A stretch of DNA of 64,000 nt from NCBI GenBank assembly GCA_040388605.1, contig JAZKBN010000062.1:1-64000 (forward strand), in the 5' to 3' direction. Shown piece after piece: positions 18,449 to 28,500 of this stretch. The notes under the pieces are model-generated. The model had not been told where the DNA came from. It saw nothing but the letters and a program-made list of their open reading frames with translations, and did not search any database. Source of the DNA: JAZKBN01 sp040388605. GTDB lineage: Bacteria > Bacteroidota > Bacteroidia > Cytophagales > Flexibacteraceae. A program made the position numbers and the translations under genes. The first letter of the stretch is position 1, and each line of letters opens with the position of its first letter.

Positions 18449-19708
18449 TCAGCGCGAAAAGGGAACATTGAAATCACAGGCAGGCTGCTCGTCGGTTTTG
18501 GCGAAGCCCTGCGCGGCGGCATCAAGCACCTGGCGCAGGCCGGGGGTACCCATGGGGCGGTTATAGGCCTCAACCGTGTTTTCAACGCAAAGCTGCTGCA
18601 TATTGAGTAAGCCGTACTTGGTACGCGGCAATTTAAACCTGCAAACCGCATTGGCCGCCGACATTTTTAAAACCTCCACATGCAGGAACACATTTTCGTT
18701 TTCATGCAAAGAAGCGTTCTCTGCACTCAAATGCATCTGGCTTAAGTACCGCACTTCGGTAACCTTAGCCTGTGTATTGGCAGGACTTTCAAGGGCAAAC
18801 ATGCCGGCATTTGCCTGCAACTGCCCGGTGAGAGATGTATCTATGCCCGAAGAATTAAAGCCCAGCCAAAATTCTTTAGGCTCTGCGCCAAGTCCGTCGA
18901 GATTGGCGGTTTTGTGTTCGCGGTCAAGCTTCGAGGGGTTTTTGCAGTCGGTATTAAAGAGACGGTAATTGCTTAGCGTTTTGGGGTACAGCCCGAATGC
19001 AGCATGGCTGTGCAGATTGGCAGCAAAGCCCTTATCTGCAAAAAGCCTGTTGTAGACCTGCTCAAGCTGTTCAGCGGGGCCAAGCATAAGGGCGTAAAAA
19101 GGCTTTTTCATGGCCTTGCCCGGGTGCTTTGCCGATTCCACATTGGCGGTAAAGGCATAAAGTAAAACAGCATCACCGTTTTTCTGCATCTCGTAAAAAT
19201 CCGACATGAGGTTGTTGCGGTAGTCGGGCAAATCGGCAATGCTTTTGGCCCCGGTAGGGTCGTTGGCAGTGTAGAAGCAGAGGTCAGATACGAGTATGCC
19301 CACACCGCCTTTTGCCTTTTTGCGCACCTGCGCCAGCATGTCATAAATATCAGACCCGTTGCCGAACTTCAGCTTTGCATGCATCAGCTTTTCGCGGAAA
19401 GTGCGTGAGTCGCTGCTGTCGGGGTAAATTTTTTCGTGTATGGTGTAGTTATGAATGGTTTCGTTGCCGAAAAAAGCGCCCAGCTTTACATATAAATCTC
19501 CGGTAATGGTTTTATAATCGTTGCTGTAGCAGAACGGAATCATGGAGCTGCTGGTCTCAACAAAAAAATGAATGTCTTTTACCGGGATTGCTTCAATTTT
19601 CGGGGCAGGTTTTTCTTTTTGCTTTTCCTGTTTCTTACCGCAGCCTGCCAATAAGCCAAGCATCAGGATAATACATATTGTGTTGGTGAGCAGCCTGTTG
19701 AAGTACAA
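18449..19708 (-). CDS. vWA-like lipoprotein, first gene of the tubulin/actin operon
   Basis: 419 residues. The start appears to be TTG at 19708; no ATG precedes the lipoprotein signal (MLGLLAGC, Cys23). Residues 46-56 (IHFFVETSSSM) align with the vWA MIDAS motif DxSxS, with Glu in place of the first Asp. GNGSDIYD (118-123) and ILVSDL (Asp142) fit the second and third metal-ligand positions. The C-terminal 200 residues are unrecognised. A von Willebrand A fold usually binds a partner protein through a metal ion; here it would act in the periplasm or on an outer-membrane face. It is 39 bases from a good -7 element and heads the operon. The vWA call rests on motif spacing only. Confidence 0.7.
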   Translation of the reverse strand: MYFNRLLTNTICIILMLGLLAGCGKKQEKQKEKPAPKIEAIPVKDIHFFVETSSSMIPFCYSNDYKTITGDLYVKLGAFFGNETIHNYTIHEKIYPDSSDSRTFREKLMHAKLKFGNGSDIYDMLAQVRKKAKGGVGILVSDLCFYTANDPTGAKSIADLPDYRNNLMSDFYEMQKNGDAVLLYAFTANVESAKHPGKAMKKPFYALMLGPAEQLEQVYNRLFADKGFAANLHSHAAFGLYPKTLSNYRLFNTDCKNPSKLDREHKTANLDGLGAEPKEFWLGFNSSGIDTSLTGQLQANAGMFALESPANTQAKVTEVRYLSQMHLSAENASLHENENVFLHVEVLKMSAANAVCRFKLPRTKYGLLNMQQLCVENTVEAYNRPMGTPGLRQVLDAAAQGFAKTDEQPACDFNVPFSR

Positions 19709-19746
19709 AATGCTAAAATTTATTAAGTGAAAATTAATAGTTAGGG

Positions 19747-19754
19747 CAAATATA
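19747..19754 (-). promoter_or_regulatory. -7 promoter element of the tubulin/actin operon
   Basis: The minus strand reads TATATTTG, an exact TAnnTTTG match, 39 bases before the TTG start at 19708. No clear -33 TTG is seen. As the next minus-strand gene upstream ends at 19983, this marks the start of a separate transcript running to about 7810. Confidence 0.7.
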
Positions 19755-19982
19755 CCCTAAAAGGCTTCTTGAATTATTCCTGTATCCGAAATTAGTTCTG
19801 CCGCCTTATAACGCCAAATTACAGTATTAATTCAAAAATGCCGCATGATATACTTATAACCGGGTTATATGGTATATGCCCGGCAAAAGGCCTGTCCGGT
19901 GCCTGCCATTATTTATATAACATGGTGCTGTGGTAATGCTGCATTTTACTTTACCGTACAGGCATACCAATATATAAAAAGA

Positions 19983-21896
19983 CTACAGGCTTAAAATTAG
20001 CGCATCTAAATCGGCGCCGGGCTCCACGTTCATTTTTTTGCGCAGGCGAGACCTGAAATTGTGAACCACCGGGGGCGTAATGTTAAAGAGCTTAGATACT
20101 TCTTTCACATCAAGATTCATACGGATATAGCTGCACATTTTAACCTCCTTTGTTGTAAGCTCAGGAAACTGCTTTAAGAGCCTGTTCATAAAACCGGGAT
20201 TCACAGCCTCGAAGCTGCGGACAAACTCGTCCCATTCCTCGTTTATATCTATAAACACATCCATATCATCAACCACTTTTAATAGGCTTTTATCAGGGTT
20301 GTGCAGTTTAGATATGGCCTCTTTAACTGCCGTTATAATTTCGTTCTTACGCACCATATAAGCGGTAAGGTTGCTCAGGAGCAGGTTTCGCTGTTCCAGG
20401 CTCTCGCTGAGCGCTTCCTGCTTTATAAGCAGGCCTGCCTGCCGGGCTTCGGCGGCTATATGCCTGAGCTCATGCTCGCGGGCCTGCGCTTCGGCAAGCT
20501 GAAATTTGTTCTCAAGCAATTCCCGTTTGCGCGCTTCAGATTTCCGGCGGATGTAGTTTATAACCAGCAGCAATGCAATAACCATTGTGCCCGCAATAAT
20601 TACAATAAGCAGGAATAGCCTTCGCCCGGTTTCAAGCTCAAGGTCTTTTTTAAGCAGCTTGTTTTCAGCCTCTTTTGCCTCGGTGCGGTATTTGGTGTAC
20701 ACATCCTGCAAAATGCGTTCACGGTCGCCATGGAAAATGGAATCTTTAAGGGCGTAGTGGAATTTAAGGTAGGTATTGGCTTCTTTATAATTGCCAATAT
20801 CCTGCAAGAGGTGGGCCTTGTTAAAATAGGCCTCGCTCCTGAAACCGCTTTGCCCGTTGCGGGTTGCCATTGCAATTACACTGTCGGTATAATACAGGGC
20901 ATTTTTATAATCTCTCTTTTTGCTGTAAATATCTGCTACCGTAATTATCATTTCAACCAGGTTGCTCATGCCGGCCGAATCGCGACGGATTTTTATAGCC
21001 TCATGAATATCTGCCAGGGCTTTATCATAGTGATGCGCATTGGCCTCCAAAGCCGAAAGTGAGCTTAAAGCGCCGCTTAAGGCGCTGTAATGCCTTATTT
21101 TTCGGGCTATGCGCATGGCAATTTCAAGATGTGCCCTTTCATTTTTACTGTCTTTGAGCTTGCCGTAAACCTCGGCTATATTCATGTGCACCATGCTGAT
21201 ATTAAACTCATCACGGGCAATTTCCATGTGCCTGAGCGCTTTGTCGTAATTTTCAAGCACCTGCTCGGTATTGCCGCTCATGCCGAGGGCAGCTGCAAGG
21301 TTGCGGTAATATTGCCCAATTGCGCTGTGGTTGGCAGTATCGGTTACTGCTTTAATGGCTTTAAGGTTATACTCCACTGCATCGGTGTACTTACCCCTCC
21401 TGAACATATAAGCGCCCCTGCGAGCATACATCATGGCCTGCGGATCAGGTATATAAGTAATGTACCTGGTGTTGACCTTGTCGAGGTATTCAATCAGGCG
21501 GCTGTCGTCCCCAAAGTTTTCCAGCATGGCAGCAAAGCGCCAATAAGAAAGTGAAATAAGGGAATCGTTATTGGCCTGCAAAGCTTCGACAACGGCGTTT
21601 CGCATGTAAGGGAACGCTGTTGTGGTATCGTGCTGCTCGTAGTAATACTCCCTGCCAAGGGCTATCAGGTATTTGTTTCTTTGTTCGGGCGAACGGGCAG
21701 CGGCCAAACCCTTTTTCAGGCTGTCGGCAGCGTTTGTTTTTTGCGCGCAGAGGCTTTGGCTTGGCAATAAGAAGATGACCAAGGCTAAAAAAAGACAATG
21801 TAGCACTTGTTTAAAGGCAGGGCATGGTTGCTTTCCGGTTGGCCGGGCTTTGATAAAAATAAAAGGCAAAGTCGGCCGGTGCCACCGATTTTCCAT
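19983..21896 (-). CDS. TPR sensor with membrane helix and LuxR-type DNA-binding domain
   Basis: 637 residues. A signal sequence (FLALVIFLLPSQSLCAQ) is followed by about six to eight tetratricopeptide repeats (residues 60-400, e.g. YYRNLAAALGMSGNTEQVLENYDKAL), one transmembrane helix near 427-450, a long coiled coil (KRELLENKFQLAEAQAREHE) and a C-terminal LuxR-type helix-turn-helix (LTTKEVKMCSYIRMNLDVKE, VVHNFRSRLRKKM). This is a common Bacteroidota one-component regulator: TPRs in the periplasm, DNA binding in the cytoplasm. It lies upstream of the tubulin/actin operon on the same strand, 275 bases away, and could control it; nothing in the sequence proves that. Confidence 0.88.
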   Translation of the reverse strand: MENRWHRPTLPFIFIKARPTGKQPCPAFKQVLHCLFLALVIFLLPSQSLCAQKTNAADSLKKGLAAARSPEQRNKYLIALGREYYYEQHDTTTAFPYMRNAVVEALQANNDSLISLSYWRFAAMLENFGDDSRLIEYLDKVNTRYITYIPDPQAMMYARRGAYMFRRGKYTDAVEYNLKAIKAVTDTANHSAIGQYYRNLAAALGMSGNTEQVLENYDKALRHMEIARDEFNISMVHMNIAEVYGKLKDSKNERAHLEIAMRIARKIRHYSALSGALSSLSALEANAHHYDKALADIHEAIKIRRDSAGMSNLVEMIITVADIYSKKRDYKNALYYTDSVIAMATRNGQSGFRSEAYFNKAHLLQDIGNYKEANTYLKFHYALKDSIFHGDRERILQDVYTKYRTEAKEAENKLLKKDLELETGRRLFLLIVIIAGTMVIALLLVINYIRRKSEARKRELLENKFQLAEAQAREHELRHIAAEARQAGLLIKQEALSESLEQRNLLLSNLTAYMVRKNEIITAVKEAISKLHNPDKSLLKVVDDMDVFIDINEEWDEFVRSFEAVNPGFMNRLLKQFPELTTKEVKMCSYIRMNLDVKEVSKLFNITPPVVHNFRSRLRKKMNVEPGADLDALILSL

Positions 21897-22517
21897 AAAA
21901 AAGCCTGTGAATGAATACGTATCAGTACCTGAACGCCATGCAATTTGAAGAAAGCAATCGGAATACCAACTTAAGCCGGCCGGCCGGCATGCGTAATTAT
22001 TGACCGCCGCTGCCGGTTTTCAGAATTTTGTAAAAATTAAAATTGCTGCCGGATGCCGGGAATGTTTTTAAATATATAGTTCTGGTCGGTTTTTAGGTAG
22101 GCATTTTTAACCGAAGCCAAGGCCCTTCAATGGCAAACCGAGGTGCAAGGTTTATCTCATACCTGCCGGAATTATTTAAGTTAATGTGCTGTTTTCATGT
22201 ATGTTAAAGCTAAGTCATACCTCATTATACAGCTATACACCGGTTGTTTTTTTAACAGGCAATTGCCGGGAAGCGGGTTTCCGGGGCAATTTTTAATCGC
22301 ATGGGTTCATGCTTGCCGTTAGCTGATAGTGAGTGCCGATTTAATATGCCGGGTATTGCAGGGGCATAATATTGTTTCGGCTTAAAGAAAAAGCCGCAAA
22401 AGATAATCTGAAGAAAAAAGTACAAACAATTGAAATCACCGACGCATGCAGCCGGCATTAATGCCGACAAATACAACCCGTTCTGTAAAATCATACACTA
22501 TTAAAGTATAACAAACC
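21897..22517. other. Divergent intergenic region
   Basis: About 620 bases between the LuxR-type regulator (minus) and the giant surface protein (plus). It holds a 14-bp perfect palindrome (CGGCATTAATGCCG, 22453-22466) about 50 bases before the plus-strand start, and a GGCCGGCCGGC tract near 21976. No exact TAnnTTTG element was found on either strand and no coding frame looks real. Confidence 0.5.
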
Positions 22518-25500
22518 ATGAGAAAAACCTTCAAACTGCTCTTAACACTTTTTGCACTGCTTACCTGTACGGGCTATGTCCGTGCGGTTGGTCTTGCCCC
22601 GTCGGGTTCCGGCGGCAGCTTTTATAATTTGCTGAACGGGCACGAAGCCGGCGCGGCAAACCACCCCCTGCTCGGCCCCAATGCCACCTCTTTCAGCCCT
22701 ACATCGGCCGGTCCGGGTGTGACTCTTACCATAGCGGGCGAAAATTTTACAACCAACAATGTTGTAAGCGTAACCGTTGGCGGCAAGACTGCCTCCATTA
22801 CATCGGTGGCCGATGCGCAGATAAAGGTAAAAGTACCCTGCGATGCCGCAAGCGGGCACATAGTAATTGACTACAACGGTGTTTGGGCAACCGATGACCT
22901 GAGCGGCTTTACTTTTGTGGCCATTACCAAACCAACAATTACAGTTACTTCCGGAAGCGCAACCGTATGTTCCGGAAATGCCGTAACGCTCAGCAGCAAT
23001 GCGGCATCGGGCTGGCTGTGGAGTAACGGGGAAACAACCAAAACCATTACCACCGAAAATTCAGGAAGCTATACAGTTCAGACCATCAGCAACGGTTGTA
23101 CTTCGGCTGTAAGCAATGCAACAACGGTAACCATTCTTGCAACACCCGTAAGACCTGTTATAAGGGCGCTTTCCGGTACGGCGCTTTGCCCCGGCAATAC
23201 TGCTTATTTGCAGGTACCCGATGAATATTATGAGGTTGAAGATTTTGCAGGGCAGGCAGGCGCATCTGCCTGGGTTGACGACAACGGTACTGATGCCCGC
23301 TTTTCCTTCCCAAGAGGCATAGCAATTGATGCCTCGGGCAATATTTTTATTGCAGATTACTATAACAACCGTATTCGCAAATTGGCTCCCAATGGTGACG
23401 TAAGCACTTTTGCCGGCAGCGGAACAGCAGGTTCAGCCAACGGAACAGGCACAGCTGCATCTTTTAATCACCCGAGCGATGTGGCAATAGATAATGCAGG
23501 CAACCTATATGTGGCAGATATTGATAATTACCTGATTCGGAAAATTACATCGGCAGGGGTGGTAAGTACCTATGCCGGCAACGGCGACAGGGGAACTGTA
23601 AACAGCACCAGGCTGAACTCAGCTTTTACCGATATGGCAGCCATAGCCACAGATAAATCAGGAAATGTTTACCTGTCTCAGGGAGGAGCTAACAATGTGG
23701 TGCGCAAAATTACCTCAACCAACGTTACCACATTTATTGGGAGTACCCAAGGCCATGCCGACGGAACAGGCACCGCAGCTAAAACAGGTAACATTATGGA
23801 TATAGCTGTTGATACTGCAGGCAATCTCTACCTTGCCGATTTTAACAGCTATATACGTAAGGTAACTCCGGCAGGAGTTGTAAGCACCATTGCCGGCACA
23901 GGTAATGGCAGTATTATAGACGGCCCGGTGGCAAGTGCAACTTTATCCGGGTCAAACGGCATAGCTGTTTCTGCATCCGGCTCGGAAATTTATTTTTCAA
24001 ACGGAATATATATCAGGAAAATAAGTAACGGCTATATTACTACCCTTGTAAAAAGCGATGGTAATACTGTTGCATTCGGTGTACCGGAAAACATGGTATT
24101 TGATGCCGCCGGTAACCTGTTTACCTGTAATCCAGGCAGTAATATAATCAGGAAAGCAACTTTTACAAGCCTGGCTAACAGCAGTGTTTTATGGTCAGAC
24201 GGCAACACAAGCAGGATAAGGCCGGTATCTGATAATGCAACTTTAAGCGCCAGGCTGGTTATGGCTTCCTGTACTTCTGATATAAGCGCAGTTGCTACAG
24301 TTACAATGGGCACCCCGCCTTCGGCAGCAACCATTACCGTATCAGGCTCATTGGCTATATGCACCGGCAGCAATGTGGTACTTACAAGCTCCGCCTCTAC
24401 AGGCATTAAGTGGAGCGGCAGCTCAACGTCAACCAACCAAAGCATAACCGTAAGCTCGGCAGGTACCTATACCATTAATACAATCAGCGGTACATGTACT
24501 ACCGTTGGCGAATCTGTAACTGTAACAACAGTTTCCACACCGGCAGTACCCACATTTAGTGTATCGGGCACTATTAATATTTGCGAGGGCAGCACATATA
24601 GCCTATCTGCTGTATCTGCGGCATCAACCGGTTTTATCTGGAATAACGGCGCCACCGGAAAAACACTAAATATTACTGAATCGGGCGTTTACTCGGTAAA
24701 GCTGTTCAGCGGCTCTTGTACTTCGGCCTACAGCAATTCGGTTACAATTAATGTTATTCCTAAACCTGCAACCCCCGCTATCAGCGCGCCTATAGGTTTA
24801 ACATCATGCAGCGGAGCGCATGTAATACTCACTTCATCAGCTGTTCACGGTAACCGCTGGAGTAACGGCGATACCACGCAGAGCTCAGTTGTTACCACAG
24901 CCGGCTCTTATACCGTATATGTAATTTCGGGCGGCTGCTCATCTGCCACATCTGCGGCTTCAGTTGTAGTTGCCGGCACTATACCATTACAGGCCGGTAT
25001 TACAAGCGCAACCACAGCCTCCTGTGACGGCAGCCCTATAACCCTAACCGCCATGTCAGGCCCGGTTGTAAGCACATTTGCCGGCAACGGCACAAACGGT
25101 TTCGCCAACGGAACCGGTGCAGCAGCAAGCTTTAACCAGCCTTATGGCATGGCTAAAGATGCCTCCGGAAATATTTATGTGGCAGATTATTCCAACCACC
25201 TGATTCGTAAAGTTACGCCTCAAGGCGTGGTAAGCACCTTTGCAGGCACCGGCACAGGCGGCCACGACGACGGCACTTTAACAACCGCCACCTTCTTTTA
25301 CCCCAGGGATCTTACATTCGACCCTTTCGGAAACCTGTTTGTGGCTGAGTTCGGCAACAGGAGCATTCGTAAAATTACCCCGGCCGGCAATGTTACCACG
25401 TTTGTAGGTAACCCCTTATTAGCCCCCGGAAACACAGACGGAACCGGCTCGGCAGCACTGCTTAACGGACCGTATGACATAGAAAGCGATGCATCAGGCA

Positions 25501-28500
25501 ACCTCTATTTACTGGATATGATTTCCGCCCGCATACGTAAAATTACGCAGGCAGCAGTGGTAACAACTTTTGCCGGCAGTACCCAGGGAACTGCCGACGG
25601 CACCGGAACAAATGCACAGTTTGGTGTTTGCTATGGCATGACCATAGATGCTTTGGGTAACTTATACGTGGCTGAAATTTCAACAGGACTTATACGTAAA
25701 GTTACACCGGCAGCAGTGGTTACAACTTTTGCAGGCAGCTCATCAACCCGTGGTTATATTGATGGAACCGGCGCCTCTGCCGGCTTTGGCTCTCCAAGCT
25801 CTGTTGCTGCCGATGCCTCAGGAAACTTATACGTTACTGATAATTCATACATACGTAAAATAACATCGGCAGGCGTTGTAAGCACATTACCGGCAGGCAA
25901 CGGAACCTTCGGCTATGCAGACGGGGTTGGTAGCAATGCAAGGCTTTCAAACCCTTTCGGTATTATTGTTGATGCATCGGGTAATCTTATTATTTCTGAA
26001 TCACCCACAGGTAAGCTGCGTAAAATTGTACAGGTTTCTGTAACGCCAACAGCTTACCTGTGGTCTAACGGCGAAACGACTTCAACTATTTCGGCAGCAA
26101 TATCGGGCAGCTATACTGTACAGTCAATATATGGCAGCTGCACGGCCGCTGCAAGCGATGCCAAGGTAATTACAATAGGCACACAACCTGCTATCCCAAC
26201 TATTTCAGCACCGGGCGGAACTACCTATTGCTCAGGCACCGTAACCCTTACTTCTTCCTTAGCCGATGCATATTACTGGAGTAACGGCAGCAATGCCCAA
26301 AGCATACAGGTAACTGCCGGAAGCTATTATGTATATATTGTTACAAACGGCTGCGTAAGCCCGGGTAACAGTGCAACCACCGTGGTTACCAATACAGCGC
26401 CTTCGTCGCCATCTGTAACACAGGGCAGCGCAGTTGAGGTTTGCTCAGGTGCAACAACAACACTTACAGCCACATCTGCTGCAGGTTACTATTGGAGCAC
26501 AGGCGAAACCACCCAAAGTATAGCAGTGGGTGCAGGCAGCTATACCGTTAAATCAGTTACGGGTGCATGCACAAGCGCTGCAAGCTCAGCAACAGTTGTA
26601 ACATCAACCGTTTTAAATGCCCCTGCTGTAACTCCCGCAGGTCCGGTATCGGTTTGTTCCGGTGAAACAACCACACTCACTGCTTCTGCTGCAGCCGGGT
26701 ACCTTTGGAGCAATAATGCTACCACGCAAAGCATAACCGTTGGCGCAGGCAGCTATACCGTTAAATTGGTTTCGGGCTCATGCACAAGCGCTGCAGGCAC
26801 AGCCACCGTAGTTACAGTCGGTACAGGCACCCCGCCTTCCGTAAGTGTGTTAAACAACGAGTCAACAACAATTTGCCCGGGCAGCACAATAACTTTGGTT
26901 GCAGGCGGTGGCAGTGCAGCAAAAGCTCCTACTCAATATCTGTGGAGCAATAATGCAACAACCCCAACAATAGCCGTAACTGCAGCAGGAACGTATTCGG
27001 TTCGCTTTATTAATAATGCCCGCACATGCACTTCAGGGGTAAGCAATGTTATAACGGTTACAAACGCCGCTCCTAATACGCCAACCATAAGCGCATCAGA
27101 CAACACTACGCTTTGCAGCGGTCAATCTGTGAGGCTTTCAAGCTCTTCCGCATCAGGTAACCTGNNNNNNNNNNATAACGCAACCTCGCAAACTATTACC
27201 GTTGCAGCTTCGCAGGCCGGCAGCTATACAGTCCGGGTAATTTCTGGTACCTGCACAAGTCAAAGCAGTTTGCCAACGGTTGTTACCGATGCTTCAAACC
27301 CTGTTATTTCAGGCGGAATTACGGGAAGCACTGCTGTTCAACCCGGCTCAACACATACTTATTCAGTCTCACCTGTAACAGGTGCAACTTCCTACAGCTG
27401 GGAATTTGAAGGCAGCGGCACTATAACAGGCTCAGGCGCTACGGTCTCCATTACTTTCGGAACCCAAAGCGGTACTTTAATAGTGCAGGCAGAAACCCCA
27501 TGCGGAACTTCCGAGCCGGCATATATTGATGTGGATATTGCATCTGCATCGGTAACAGATTTGGCAATCAGCAGCAACCAATCAATAAGCGGAACGTATA
27601 ATAACGTAACCATAACCGGCAGCCCAACCGTTACCCTCAGTGGAGATTTAACCGTACAGGGAAATATTACAGTACCTGACGGCGCAACCTTTAACACCAA
27701 CTGCCATAATGTAACCGGTTCCGGCACCTTTACCCTGCAAGCCGGCGGAACGCTGAAAGTTTGTAACACTGCAGGTATTTCTGCTTCAGGCAGCACAGGG
27801 GCGGTGCAAACAGCCGGACGCAGCTTCAGCAACGATGCCAATTATGAATATTTAGGCATAGCTGCACAGCTTACCGGTTCAGGTTTGCCTGGTAAAGTGC
27901 GAAACCTCACTGTTAATAATGAGTATAATGTATCGCTCAGCAACCCGGTGTCTGTAAGCCGTGTACTTGATTTAAAGCTCGGTTTCCTTTTTACCAATGA
28001 TCAGTTAACCCTGCTTTCTGACGCAGGCGGAACGGCAATGGTAATTAACAATGTCGGCCGTACTATTGGTACGGCAAAAGTTCAGCGATACATTACCGCA
28101 ACCGTTAATTCGGGCACAGGCTATCGCCATTACAGCAGCCCGGTTGTAAACCAAAGCTTAAGCGGTCTCACAAGCACATCGGGCAATTTTACGCCTATGC
28201 TGAATACCGATTACAACACGGCAGCCCGCCCGGGGAGTGTAACGCCTTTCCCGAACGTATTCACTTTCGATGAAAGCCGTATCAGCACGCAGCACGATAC
28301 TTTCAGCCTTGGCTGGAAAGTGCCCACAGGTATTATGGAAACCTGTCGTGGGTATTCTGTAAACATTGGCGCCAACCAAACTTTACAGGTAAGCGGCGAT
28401 CTCGTGAACGCTGAAACATCTGTGGATTTTACAGGCGGAAGCGCCAATAATTCGGGCTGGCTGCTGGCAGGGAATCCTTATCCATCACCAATAGACTGGA

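Noticed and set aside
7810..19754. Tubulin/actin operon as a plasmid or phage segregation system (TubZ, ParM)
   Set aside because: No phage or plasmid genes, no iterated centromere-like repeats and no small DNA-binding adaptor were seen; partners are lipoproteins and membrane proteins instead.
22453..22466. Palindrome CGGCATTAATGCCG before the giant surface protein gene
   Set aside because: Perfect but only 14 bp, and no adjacent promoter consensus or second copy was found; chance is possible, so it is noted only in the intergenic entry.
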